NCBI GenBank assembly: GCA_009193035.1
Contig: SWDT01000011.1
Coordinates: forward strand, 744,001-808,000
Length of the DNA stretch: 64,000 nt
Origin: Halicephalobus mephisto
Lineage: Eukaryota; Nematoda; Chromadorea; Rhabditida; Panagrolaimidae
Reading direction: 5' to 3'
The notes under the pieces are model-generated. The model was not told the origin of the DNA. It was given only the letters and a program-made list of their open reading frames with translations, and made no database searches. Within the stretch, counting starts at the first letter, position 1; the number at the start of each line of letters is the position of its first letter. Both the position numbers and the translations under genes were made by a program. This document shows positions 1 through 10,836 of this stretch, piece after piece.

Positions 1-12
1 ATTTAAGCTTAC

Positions 13-110
13 TCATATGATCCAGAGCCCCTTTCCCACGATGCGTATCCGTTGATGGAAACGACGAGGATGAGGAGAAGAAGAACAAAAAGGAAGACTT
101 TGTAGAGCAT
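13..110 (-). CDS. Small secreted peptide gene, first exon only (partial)
   Basis: Read on the minus strand, the ATG at 110 opens a strongly hydrophobic signal peptide (begins MLYKVFLFVLLLL, then SINGYASWERGSGSYE) and runs into a GTAAGC donor just after 13. The exon is 98 nt, ending in phase 2, exactly like exon 1 of the genes at 700-1081 and 2232-2490, and the signal-peptide end VVSING matches the gene at 4593-4923 (VVSINA). The second exon lies left of the window, so the mature peptide is unknown. This is the first visible member of a tandem family of two-exon secreted peptides. The family function is not recognised. Confidence 0.6.
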
Positions 111-239
111 CTTCGTTAATGATACTTGTATAATAAATTATCTCCTTTTATAGGCACAGAAATCGTGAATCAATTAAACGTAATTTGTTATTCAGCGAAA
201 TAATATGGGAACATTACAAATTAGTTATTACGCATACAC

Positions 240-580
240 AAAAAATACGTTAAAACAACTTTGATATATCGGAGATATTATCTTCAATATATGGATATAT
301 TAAGTTTCTATAAATACACTAAATATAATACATCAGATACATCAGAATCGTTCTAAAGTATCCTCTTTGTGTGTGGTATCGACATCAAAATAGTTCTAAT
401 ATATCGGGTATATTATCTTCAATGTATGAATGTGTTAACCTTCTATAGATACATTAAATATAATACATCAGAACCGTTTTAAAGTACCCTCTTTGTGTGT
501 GATATCGACACATCAAAAGAGCTTTGATATATCGGGTATATTATCTTCAATATATAGATATATTAGAACCGTTTTAGTGT
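240..580. repeat. Three degenerate tandem copies of a ~120-bp AT-rich unit
   Basis: The block starting gatatatcggagatattatc (near 262) recurs near 398 and 522. Each copy is followed by a TCTTCAATATATGGATATATTA-type segment, and the first two also by an 'aatacatcagat'-type segment. Related sequence appears again near 46590-46650. No coding potential was seen; it fills the spacer between the first two peptide genes. Confidence 0.6.
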
Positions 581-699
581 ATACATACGTCTCCTTGAAA
601 AATTAATCATGATCATTTTCTTAATATCATATTGTAATAGAAACTAAGAAATATTTATTATCTATTAAATTATAGTGTTTATCACAAAAAATAATTTTA

Positions 700-1081
700 T
701 TATTTTCCACGACGACGATATATAACCCATCTTCTTGTAGTCGGTCTTCTTCTTACATATGTCCTCCTCGTGTAAGTTGGTCTTCTTACATATGTTCTTC
801 TTGTGTAAGTCGGTCTTCTTGTGGTGTAAATTCGTCTTTTCCAACTATAGGTCGGTCCTCTTCTGTAATAATGCCAAAACTTTCTAAATGTAATCCGGAA
901 GGGTCTTCCTGATTTTAATAAGTCTTCTATCGACAGATCTCTGGAATCAATTTTGTTTATTTTAAAAATAAAATCAAACTTACTCATCGGAATTTGATTC
1001 AGAAGTTTTTTTCACCGATTGGCTTTCGTGAATGAAAAAAATAAAAAAAAGAAAAAGAAAAAAATAAACTTTATAAAACAT
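700..1081 (-). CDS. Arg/Tyr-rich small secreted peptide (two exons)
   Basis: Exon 1 is 1081..984 (98 nt) and encodes a signal peptide starting MFYKVYFFLFLFFIFFIHES. A 43-nt intron with GTAAGT donor and TTCCAG acceptor follows. Exon 2 is 940..700 and ends in TAA. The product is 112 aa. After an acidic linker (SIEDLLKSG) the mature part is extremely basic and aromatic, with near-repeats of the type RRPTYTRRTYV occurring twice. The shape (secreted, short, highly cationic, repeat-built) resembles cationic antimicrobial or surface peptides, but that is inference; no known family was recognised. The intron sits at the same phase-2 E/D junction as in its neighbours, so it belongs to the local tandem family. 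Confidence 0.7.
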
Positions 1082-1514
1082 GATTTTTGAAACTTTTAAT
1101 TTAGGATTTTCTTTTTATAGTCAAAAATTCCCTAACGTTAATTAAACACAGCGTAAACTTTAATTTGATGAATAAACAATTTTGTTACAATCTGTTTTAG
1201 TAATTCATCAAAGTCGAAAAACTTTAAAATCGGAATTGAACGAAAATAAAAAGATTTATGTAATTTTTTCGAGAAAAAATTTGATCAATTTCTAAAACTT
1301 TCGAAATTATGTTAACAATAACAAAAGATAACTAGTCAGTTACCGTAATAAATCCTAAAACTTCTAAAGTTATGTTAGTAATAATAAAAGATAACTAGTC
1401 GGTTACCGTAATAAATTCCTAAATTTATTTTTTTTTATTTTCAATCATCTTCGGGAATTTAAAAACTTCAAAAAAGTATTTTCTAGTAATACTTCTTACA
1501 AAAGAAACTAATTT

Positions 1515-1870
1515 TATTATTTCTCACTTGGATGTCATGAAGTTTATCCTGGTATCCTTCTGAAGTAGGAGCTTTTGTGGGTAATACGGTAGCATATTCC
1601 CTTCCTGTTTAGGTCCTCTAGAGACAAATTTCACAAATTTCACAAATTTTATTCCTATTTCGCACAGAAAGCAACAAAGTTATCTACAATCTTTAAAGTG
1701 ACTAGATTTTATAAATGACTACTAGAGACAAGTTCCTAAAATTAATTTCTTAAATCTTAAAAAATAAAATAAAACTTACTCAAAAGAATTTGATTCAAAT
1801 TTTCTTCCTGATTGAACCTCATTGAAAAAGGAAAAAAAAGAAGAACAAAAAAGAAATTTTTGAAGAACAT
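1515..1870 (-). pseudogene. Decayed copy of the small secreted peptide gene
   Basis: Minus strand: an ATG at 1870 opens a recognisable hydrophobic exon 1 ending at a GTAAG donor at 1780, but the exon is 91 nt instead of 98, so the phase is broken. A TTTTAG acceptor at 1736-1738 leads to an exon-2-like start that quickly meets stop codons. A second exon-2-like fragment lies at about 1560-1640. A ~65-bp duplicated block (ccgtaataaat, near 1340 and 1400) lies close by. I read this as a relic of the same family, rearranged after duplication. Confidence 0.55.
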
Positions 1871-2231
1871 TTTGGTTTTTTTGAATTTTGTAATTACTGA
1901 TTCTCTTTTATAACCACGAATTATTCAATGTTAATTGAACATAACCGGTATTGTAATTCAGAGAATACGGACCTGTGTAACGATCTCTAAGTAATTTATC
2001 AAGATCAGAGTTTTGCAATGTCATATATCAACAACAATGAAATTATTTTTCTCATTTCGAGACAAAGTTTTAAAAATATTTAAAAATTCCCAGAATTTCA
2101 CCAAAAAGCAATAATGAAAACGAATCGATTACAGTAATGAATCGTCAGATTTATTATTTTCTTCGTTCTTTTTCTGTCCAAGAATCCAAAAATATAACTT
2201 TTTAAATTCTAAATTTGCTGGAAAAAATTTA

Positions 2232-2490
2232 TTATTCTTCGAAAAAGTGCGTCATATTAACCGAGTTTTTTTCGGAAAAAGTGAAGTGTTTTTTCTGGTT
2301 AATACGGACACGTTTTCCTGCTTTCAGTATGTCTTCTATAGACAAATCCCTGAAATTAATTTTATTTATTTTAAAAATAAACAAAAATTAACTCATCGGA
2401 ACGTGATTCAGGAACTGGTTTTTTTGACGGAACTTCGTGGATAAAAAAGGAAAAAATGAAGAAAATAATAAATAAACTTTTATAAAGCAT
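2232..2490 (-). CDS. Small secreted peptide (two exons)
   Basis: Exon 1 is 2490..2393 (98 nt): a signal peptide beginning MLYKSLFIIFFIFSFFIHE, then a polar stretch ending RSDE. The donor is the weaker GTTAAT. Exon 2 is 2349..2232 after a TTTCAG acceptor and ends in TAA. The product is about 71 aa. It shares the SDE-DLSIED junction, exon-1 length and intron phase with the Arg/Tyr-rich gene at 700-1081, but the C-terminal part is different (Lys/Phe/Asn-rich, no repeats). The donor change may lower splicing, so the gene could be decaying. Function unknown. Confidence 0.6.
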
Positions 2491-2872
2491 TTTAATTTTT
2501 GAAACTTTTAATTTATGATCTTCTTTTATAGTCAATAGTTCCCTAATGTTAATAAAACACAACCGGTACTCTAATTCGATGAATAAGTAATTTTCTGACA
2601 TTCAGTTTTAGTAATTCATCAAGGTCGAGAAATTTTGACGTTAAAGTAAAATCAGAAAACAAATTTTTTATGGAAATATATTAAGACAAAGTTTTTAAGA
2701 ATCTTCAGAACTGTTTGAAAAGTAACAAAAAACTAAGGCTATACTCAGGATAGTTGGATTTACTACTTTTCGGTTTTCAATTTCTTTCAATAGGAGTTCT
2801 AAAAAATAACTTTTGTTCAGTTATAGTAATTCTTACGAAATCAACTCTGTTATTTCTCACTTATATCTTTTA

Positions 2873-2900
2873 CTAGATATAATATAATATAATATAATAT
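2873..2900. repeat. Short TATAA microsatellite
   Basis: A short run of the 5-bp unit TATAA/AATAT (tataatataatataat type) around 2877-2900. Simple sequence with no other feature; the surrounding 2491-3240 holds no gene I can support. Confidence 0.6.
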
Positions 2901-3239
2901 ATAATAGAATTACTTTTACTTTTTTATTTTTAATCCTATTTCGCACAAAGTCAGAGGTTACAACAATACAAACAACAAAATTCATTAATCGTAGTTGTCT
3001 CCTTTGACTCATCTATATAATAGAATATAGGGCAATATTAAGTACCAGCCGACACCTAGGGATCCCGTCTGCAGTGATGTATTCAATTTTATATCTTTCA
3101 ACAAAGGGATGACTGCTTAGATTCGGATGTTTTGGATATCTTTGGTCATGGAAACTACGCATTCACAACACTCAATATGTTATATAATTCGTCTTCTGAA
3201 ATGAGTCAAATTCATTTGGTAAAAAATCCAAAATTATCT

Positions 3240-3420
3240 GTACACAATATGGAAGTTCCTCCGTTCAACGAGTTTTCCATAAACAAATCATTAAAATGGA
3301 TTTTATGTATCTTAAAAATGAAGCAAAAATAACTTATTAGGATTTGAATTAAAAATTTTTTTGTTCATTGGGCTTCGTCAGTAAAAAATCAAAATATTTT
3401 GTTTTGTTTTTAACTTTTTG
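3240..3420 (-). pseudogene. Relic of a small secreted peptide gene
   Basis: On the minus strand, sequence matching exon 1 of the local family (hydrophobic start, then the AAGCCCAAT segment) lies at about 3345-3420. An exon-2-like piece, similar to the segment coding DLSIEDILKAG in the gene at 2232-2490, lies at about 3245-3290. The start codon, donor and frame are degraded. This is a fourth copy of the cluster, now dead. Confidence 0.4.
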
Positions 3421-4140
3421 TGATTAATGACTTTTTTTTATAGTCATAAGTTATTTTCGAATACAATTGATAATTTCATTCAATACATAAAGTGGTATTG
3501 AAAAAAACAAAAAATTGTGTAACAAGTACTTTAAGTAATCTGTCAAAATCAAAAAATTTTAAGGTCATAATTTAATAAAAATCGCGATGTTTATGAAAAT
3601 TGTCTCGATAGATATTTTTAAAACTAAAAAATCACGAAAAATATTTAAAAAATGTTTTTTTTATTGAATTATTAAATTTACCATTTTTGATGGTTTTACA
3701 AAGATTATTCTCTGCACAAAAATATAAAATTCCAAGAATTGTTTCTTCAATTATGACATTTATTTAATAAAATGGACAATACTTAATATCCTCAATGAAT
3801 TGTCGCTGAATTTCTTAATAATAACATTGGTGATTTTCTCGATCGAGATTTCTAAATTTGAAATCATTAACGATTCATTTTGAACACCGAAAAAATGTTA
3901 AAAAATGAAATTTCACATGATCCGTTATGAAATTAATAGAATAATTTTTGAGATAATGTTGACCGAAATCTTATAAAAAAATCCATTTTGTTTTTTATTG
4001 ACCGATTCATCCCAAATCGAACTATTTTCATATTTTATCAAAGATAATGATATTTTATTCCAAATTTTTATTTCACAAAACGTAGAAATCAAAGTTATTA
4101 GGAAATCATATCAAAACAACTTTTTAATACTTTAGAATCA
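3421..4140. other. AT-rich intergenic, no gene seen
   Basis: About 700 bp of very AT-rich sequence with stops in all frames. I see no conserved exon, RNA gene or clear repeat. Confidence 0.5.
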
Positions 4141-4148
4141 TACAATAA

Positions 4149-4370
4149 ATAAGGAAGTTTCCCTAAAATATGTAAGGCTTACATGACGCTTTTCTGGGAT
4201 CCCCTTCCCCCCTGTAAGCCTTACGTACTTTAGGCAAATTTCCTAAGTTTAAAAAAAGCTAAAATAACCTATAAGGAAGTTTGTCTAAAATATGTAAGGC
4301 TTACATGGCGCTTTTCTGGGATCCCCTTCCTCATGTAAGCCTTACGTACTTTAGGCAAATTTCCTAAGCG
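4149..4370. repeat. Two tandem copies of a ~100-bp foldback (hairpin) element
   Basis: Each copy (about 4149-4249 and 4263-4369) starts aaggaagtt, contains atgtaaggcttacatg, has a GGGATCCCCTTCC centre, and ends with the inverse ctgtaagccttacgt...aaatttcctaag. The arms pair with each other, so each copy can fold into a long hairpin. The copies differ at a few positions. This is the form of a small foldback/MITE-like element, possibly duplicated in place. Confidence 0.7.
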
Positions 4371-4592
4371 GAAAAAATGAATAAGAATAAAATCAGTTAA
4401 ATTCTGTAACGAATTACTAGTACTCCGTATCCTTAAAGTTGACAACCAACTCTTAAGATTGAAATTCGAAATCAGGAAAGTATTATTCGTTTATTGTTTT
4501 ATTGTAAAATTTCTTACAAAAGAAAATTGATTTTATTGTTGTTCATGATTAGTCGAAGAGATAACTTTGATCCTGGAACTGACAGGAAGTGC

Positions 4593-4923
4593 TTATCGTC
4601 TATCGACTCCTGCGGCAAGAAGGGCACGTGCTGTTTGTGGATCAAGTGAGGCAATAGCAGCTTCTTTCCGCTTTTGTTTGGCTTCTTTTGCGGCAAGGAG
4701 GGCACGTGCTGTTTGTGGATCAATTGTGAGACCGGAACCATGTCCTCCTTGTCCTGCAGCCTTGAGCAATGCCTGTCGTTCAAGGATATCCCTAAAGTTG
4801 ATTTTACAAATATTAAAAATGGCATTATTCTTACTCAAGAGAGTGTGATTCTTGAGAGAAAAGTCCTGCGTTGATGGAAACGACCAGGACGAGAAGAACA
4901 AGGACGAAAAGCTTGGAGAACAT
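4593..4923 (-). CDS. Small secreted peptide with LDPQTARALLAA repeats (two exons)
   Basis: Exon 1 is 4923..4835 (89 nt): a signal peptide starting MFSKLFVLVLLVLVVSINAG. After a 43-bp intron (GTAAGA donor, TTTTAG-type acceptor) exon 2 runs 4791..4593 and stops with TAA. The product is 95 aa. The mature part carries two copies of the motif DPQTARALLAA separated by a Lys/Ala helix (KEAKQKRKEAA), plus a Gly/His-rich stretch (GQGGHGSG). The phase-2 intron and EDIL junction relate it to the upstream peptides. It looks like a secreted amphipathic alpha-helical peptide precursor; whether it is processed at the KQKR site is not shown. Its function is unknown. Confidence 0.7.
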
Positions 4924-5439
4924 TTTCAATATTGGTACTTTTGCCTTCAATCATCCTCTTTTATAGTCAATGAAAATTAGAGTTAACTGGACGTAACCGG
5001 TATTGTGATGAGAAAAACAATTAACGACAATAAACAGGAATTACTAATTCCCTCTTCAAAAATGTGATCAAGATCACAAACATTTAATGTCTTATTATAA
5101 ATGAAATTACAAATAAGCATTTTTAAGAAATTATCGCCAAACCATAATTTTACGAACTTCTAGATCTATCCTAAAATACCAGATCAGTCCATGAATTCTT
5201 GCAGATTTGTAAACATTAATTGGGACTTTATTTTGATACTGATGTGATTGTTTCTTGAATCGAACCTTTTTTCTACAAATATTTTATTACATTAGCTCTT
5301 ATATCATCGATGTTTGGTCGTATCAAATTCAAAGTAAAATTAATTAAAACTGGAAATTTACTATCAATATAAACTACATGTGTTGTATTTTTTAATCTAG
5401 TTGATGAAAATACAACAGCTGCGAAAAAATCAATGATAT

Positions 5440-6320
5440 TCATGATGATAACGTTGTTTGTACAAAGACTGTTCAGAAGTGAGTACGGTAGTATTGACGA
5501 TGAACCTTGATCGGAATCCCCCTACAGAATTTGACTAGATTAGTAAACACAATGCCAGGATTGCTGATTGCTGAAATAGTAAATTCTACTTATGAGATCG
5601 TACATCATCATCTGAAGAAGTTAGAAAAGATTTCGAAACTGAAAAAGTGAATATTATATGATTTATTGCAAGTCAACTGTTGACTGCGAATAAATATTTG
5701 TACTTTTCCTTTCTCAACACTTTTAAAATTTGGTCCTTGGCTGTATTGTAACTGTTAATGAAAATTGTGTACTTGATAATGATGTTAGGAACAAACGAGT
5801 GGGAGGACAAGGGTGCGCATCTAAAACTGACAACAAGAAATAAACTACATCTGAGAAAGATAATCATGTGTTTGAAAGAATAAGAACGAGATTATCTATT
5901 TTAAACTACTGTAACCGAACAAAACGATAAACAGAAAAGTCTGTTATCGTAGACTGGAAGCTCTGAATGTAGAGCAAAAAAATAGTCAGCTTTTATGAAT
6001 AAAGAAAGTTTTATTCTACCAAGATAGTGTGTAACCATATACAACAAAACTGACGACTTGAAAAACTCAGCATTTAAACTAGAATGCTATGCCTCATTCA
6101 CCGTACTCTTCAGATATTGCTCCAAATGATTATTGCTTGTTCCGTAGTTTGGAAAATTATTTAAAGATAAAAAATTCATAAATAAAAACAAAGTTAAAAT
6201 GCAGTAAATGAATACTTTTTGTCGAAACCAAAGTCCTATTGTGATTGCATTTATAAATTGTTTACACGATGGTAAGATGTTGTACATAATGATGGAAATT
6301 ATATTATTGATTTAAAAAAT
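5440..6320 (+). mobile_element. Degenerate mariner-type transposon relic
   Basis: On the plus strand near 6100-6165 a translated stretch reads SSDIAPNDYCLFRSLENYL, which matches the well-known mariner transposase signature around the third catalytic Asp (SPDLAPSDYHLF-like). Further matches, broken by stops and frame changes, lie on both sides: HHLKKLEKISKLKK upstream near 5610-5650 and a tail similar to the mariner C-terminus near 6215-6310. The transposase has many lesions and cannot be functional. Terminal inverted repeats were not located. Confidence 0.7.
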
Positions 6321-6541
6321 TACTTGTTTTTCTCTCAATAAAGATTCACGAACTTATGACCTGACCGAATGAAAAAAGATCAATTTTATTTCCGCAACGA
6401 ATTGTCAGATGTACTGTTATTGTACTTTGTGCGAGAATTCAAACACTTTAAAAAAGTATGCATTATTAATTGTTCAATTATGGCACTTATGGTAGAAGAA
6501 AAATTATTTTATCCGGATGTTCTATCACAAGGAAGCTCTAC

Positions 6542-6843
6542 TTATAGCATTGATATTCGTAGATCTTCCGGAACCAACAAGAAGTCCTGCTTATCCATGG
6601 AATCCAGTTGAAGCACTATTGGGATTGGCTCATTATTTCTACTAGTGGATTGTGCTCCTTTTCCTTGGATTCCTGCAGCCTTGAGCAATGCCTGTCGTTC
6701 AAATATATCCCTAAGATTGATTTTACAAATATTAAAATTGAAATTATTTTTACTCAAGAAAATGTGATTCTCGGGAGAAAAGTCCTGCGTTGATGGAAAC
6801 GACCAGGACGAGAAGAACAAGGACGAAAAGCTTGCTTAAACAT
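6542..6843 (-). pseudogene. Frameshifted copy of the small secreted peptide gene at 4593
   Basis: Nearly the same exon 1 as the gene at 4593-4923 is present, with its CTTGA-GTAA donor, but one extra base close to the ATG (exon 1 is 90 nt instead of 89) shifts the signal peptide out of frame. The 43-bp intron and exon 2 (6710..6542) are kept: RQALLKAAG is conserved, but the rest differs and lacks the DPQTARALLAA repeats. Either it is a pseudogene or it uses a start codon I cannot identify. Confidence 0.6.
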
Positions 6844-8045
6844 TTTCAGTATTGGTGCTTTTTTTGAATGATTCGCTTTTATAATCGAAAACAATCATTG
6901 ATAGAAAATAACCGGACTCTACTTTATAGAAGGAGGAATTGTGTAACAATTGTCCTTAGTAATTCATCAAGTTCAATTTGTTTTAATGTCACAATAGAAT
7001 TACTAAATCAAACTATTTGTAAAATTGTATTAGGTTGAAGTCTTAGAAATTTTTAAGATGATTATGAAAGAAAAAATACAAATGATTAGCTTTACTTTTT
7101 TATTTTTGTAAGGATATTTGAAAATTCTAACAATTTACTTTGCAAGTATGACACTTGCTTTATAAAATCAGTGATATCCAATTTCATCATTGTATCTAAT
7201 TTCGACTTGGATTACAAGCTGTGGTCATGGATGCTTTAGCACGTGTTCTTCCATCAATCTCCCTGTCATATGTTTTGTGAGTTCCACTAGAGATTAATGG
7301 AAGTCTAAATACCGTCAACTCCAGAAATCTGTATTTTGTCATCAGTGTGTGAGAATGCAAAATATTATAGTAACAAAATTTGGTCAAACACAGTATATCA
7401 TAGTACAGATTGCTATGGAAGGTTCAATTTTTTAGATGGTTTATAAAAAATATGAGGAATTGTTCAGTTGATCGATATTGTAAAAAATTCACTCAATGGC
7501 TCTAAAGAGGTTTGTATTCTATGTTATCGAAGTCGGCAGTCAGAGTAAATAATCGAAATTTAGATTTTTCAAACAAAGATATGACTTGCAGACTATTTTT
7601 AATCCAACAAATTCGGATATTAATTTAGGGTAACGTTTTGAAACAAAGAATTGTAAATATTATCTTAGTACGAAAAATTGAAATCTTAACTTCAAACGTT
7701 GATCGTCAACTTTAATAAAACGGAACAGTAAACATCAGTTTCTACTGTCAGCTGAGAATGAGCGAACTTATTATGATTCTTAGACACTTGGTGATGGAAG
7801 CTGGCTTTTCATTCCACGACATTAGAATATCGAGACTAAATGAATAACTCTAATGTTTTAGCAACCATCAAGTAGATAAACTAAATAAAGCATTCCAACT
7901 GTATTTTGCTTCCGTTTTTTTTCAAATACGTATTCAATTATTTTTAATCTGATAGTTGAAACAAAAATTTAAAGTGCAATCGACTTGAGTTTGTTTTGGA
8001 TTAACAGCTCACATGATCCCGGTTAATCTTCAATTAATACTGTAT
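6844..8045. other. Intergenic, no supported gene
   Basis: About 1.2 kb with only short spurious ORFs. The stretch 7900-7960 (tattcaattatttttaatc) recurs at about 10715-10760, and marks the left end of the segment duplicated with the downstream gene pair. Confidence 0.5.
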
Positions 8046-9120
8046 TCAATGAAGACCCATCAAAGGCATGAGTTTCTTCACCACTTTTTTGAATGCTTTC
8101 AAATCGTCTGGATTCGCTGCTTCTCTCATATGATCCATAACTGCTTTGGAATTTTTGTTGTTGAAATACGGACCCAGGGCGTGGATAACTAGACAGTTTT
8201 TGGTTTTATCATCGGCTTTAGGGTTCGCAGTGGCTTCCTTCCGAGCAGCTGTGAAGTAGGGGTTCGCCACGGCCACGACAGCAGCCTTCAGCTGTCCCAT
8301 TACAGTATTGTACTTGGCCTGGCTTCCAATTTTGACTGCAGCCTGCTTTAAGGTATCCATATATGCCTTCTGCTTTGCTGCAGGCAATAAGGAAATTGCG
8401 GTTTGAACGACAACTAAAATCATTAAATTATTTTGAGATAGTTAAAAATCTTTCGAAATTCACAAACATGATGGAAAATTATTGATAGTCTAGAGGAGTT
8501 AGAAGCAAAACAAAAGGAAACTTTTTGAATTTAAATATTTTTGTGCATGACAAGCTTTGGCAAAATGGTTGACTGAGAAGTTCATTCTTATGCTGAATAT
8601 GAATCAGTCTAATTATTTTAAAGATTGAAATGAGTGCAAGTATTTCGGCAAACCAGGTGAAAAATATTGATTTTGAATCAGTTTAATCATTCTTTTAGAA
8701 GTCGAACCATTGAAAATGAATTTATTTCAACTAATTTAGACTTCCGTATGAATTTATATAAAAAAAGTTATGTAACCTTTCTTCTTTTAAATTATTTCCA
8801 TATTTAATTGAAATTAGAACATTATATAGATTAACATATCCTATATGAATGTGTTTTAAAAGATTCTATATATTAATAAATGTAATTTGATTATAAAAGA
8901 TCTAAAATGACTCACAATCAAAGAATGCCCCCATATCTCCAGCAGTGGCATTCCTGCCAAAGCTTTCCATCTTTTTGATCAAAGTCTTGGCTTGGTTGAG
9001 ACTCAATGATCTCAAGTAATATTTCTTATAAAACTTGGCGAATTTTTTCTCTTCAGCTTTCAGGTCACAGAAGCTATGGACGATGACGAGAAAGGTGAAA
9101 AATATCAACAGCCGCTTCAT
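8046..9120 (-). CDS. Secreted helical protein, copy 1 of a tandem pair (two exons)
   Basis: Exon 1 is 9120..8916 (signal peptide MKRLLIFFTFLVIVHSFC, then a Lys-rich segment with KFAKFYKKYYLRSLSL). The donor is GTGAGT, the intron is 502 bp, and exon 2 is 8413..8046 after a TTTTAG acceptor. The product is 190 aa. The C-terminal domain is Ala/Lys-rich and predicted helical (SLLPAAKQKAYMDTLKQAA; PDDLKAFKKVVKKLMPLMG). It has one close paralogue at 10837-11700 with identical exon phases and a very similar 3' part. It resembles small nematode-specific secreted proteins in general build, but no named family was recognised. Intron expansion relative to the paralogue (502 versus 291 bp) points to an insertion. 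Confidence 0.75.
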
Positions 9121-9981
9121 CGTGATCGATGAGGTTTGAATGATGCGATGTTGTGGAAATTGGACAATTTAAAGGGATTTTCGAGAGTACATCAAAACTC
9201 GAAATACTAAAATCACAGGATTTACTTCATCTGTCTCCCTAATTGCATGTTGTCATGTAGTCCTGTCCTTTTTCAGAACCTTGTTAAACATTTTTATAGT
9301 GCATTTATTCTACAGCAAAAATTTAACCTTAAAATATAAAAAAATTTAAATAAAAATTGTAAATTTGAAACCTAAATCGAAATTTATGTTAATTCCGAAC
9401 TAATCTGAATCTGAAAATTTTATAAAATCTACAATTTTAATTGCAACTAATTTCACTTTAAATTTTATTCTTTTTTCTGCAAATTTCTACTTGTGCCCAG
9501 AAACAAGTGAACTCACTTTAATTTTCAGAAGCTTTGTGATGGAAGTTGATTTCACTTTTACTTGATTATTTTCAGAATTGGCTTTTATTTTCGCTTCAAA
9601 ATAAACAAATTCGTCATGATTTTCAAAAATGTTACGCTGAAAATCGGTTTCATGTTTGTCAAAAGCTTTTATGAAAAAAGTTAATTCTTCCTTTCGTAAT
9701 ATTGAAATACTGGAACTAAGTGGAGAATTTAACAGGTCGTAAATCATCAAAGGGATAAACTGGATAAAATATTAAGGGTATTTTAGGTTCGTATTTTCAA
9801 AACTATCTGCATTATTTCTTAATCCGATATCGTGACAAAAACTCAAAGCATAATTAATTTAGATATGTTTTGGATTGACTAGTTTCGTGATTCTGATTAA
9901 TTTTTAATTAATATTGCACTTGATTAAGACCAGGGTAGTTAATGATGTAGTTGTAAGAAGGATGTCGATGATATAATACCT
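9121..9981. other. Intergenic, no supported gene
   Basis: About 860 bp with AT-rich spacer. The stretch 9540-9720 carries a degenerate copy of the dispersed repeat containing TTTTCGCTT followed by a gtgatggaag-type motif, seen many times later in the window. I see no gene. Confidence 0.5.
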
Positions 9982-10237
9982 TGGAGCTCCTTGATTAGGC
10001 GGAAAACTGTCAGTCCCTACCGTTAACAATTCAAGACTATTATAACATAAGCATAGAACAAAGGAGGGGAGGCCCTCGTTTGACTGAAATTAAACTTGAA
10101 CCAGGTTAGAGTTGGATCTTCTCAAAGACTGACTTTCTAATACTTTTGTCTCACCTCTTAAGCGTTGATTGACTGGGTGTAGATTTGGGTTTTCTTTCTA
10201 GACTGTTTGCGGTTTAACTCCGATCTTTATGCCTACA
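9982..10237 (+). repeat. Solo LTR-like repeat, copy 1
   Basis: A 256-bp unit starting TGGAGCTCC and ending ATGCCTACA. A second copy lies in inverse orientation at 25952-26212; by eye about three quarters of positions match, including the terminal blocks. Both ends obey the TG...CA rule of retroviral-type LTRs and no internal region is next to either copy, so I read both as solo LTRs. No clean target-site duplication was found. Confidence 0.6.
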
Positions 10238-10836
10238 CTGACATGTTGTTTGCTTGCTATCTCCAAAAGCTTTATTTCTGTGAATGCTAATTTTCCTAAA
10301 AACTGCGACAACGCTAGAATATTTCAACTTAAACTATAAATAAAAAAATAAATAAGTCCATTTTTAATACAAATGAAAAACTGCGTTATTTTAAAGTAAA
10401 GTAACTCTAAAAAATAGTTCACAAATTATGTCTTTACATGAATTTTCAACCAAAAATCATGAAGTTCAATAAAATGTATCACGAAATGTTAATTCCTACT
10501 TTCATTTGACAATGAATGAACTCTTTATTACGTTCAGAGGTTTTGTGGTAGAAGCTAATTCTACACATATCTGGAATTTTTGTTATGAGAGTTCATTTCT
10601 CATTTTCCAACATTAAAATACTGCAACTTAGTGAAAGTACACAGTACTTTATAACTTACTAAATAGACAAACTGAATAAAATATTTCAACTTTATTTTAT
10701 TTCTTTTTTTTGTTCGAATAGGTATTCAATTATTTTTTAATCTGATAGTTGCAATGAAAATTTACGGTACCGTTAATATGATTTCTATGGATTAGCAATT
10801 CATATGATCCCGGTTAATCTTCAATTAGTATAATAT
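10238..10836. other. Intergenic spacer between the tandem secreted-protein genes
   Basis: About 600 bp without ORFs of note. The part from about 10660 (gacaaactgaataaaatatt) repeats the 3' flank of the first gene copy at about 7875, showing that flanking DNA was duplicated together with the gene. Confidence 0.5.
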
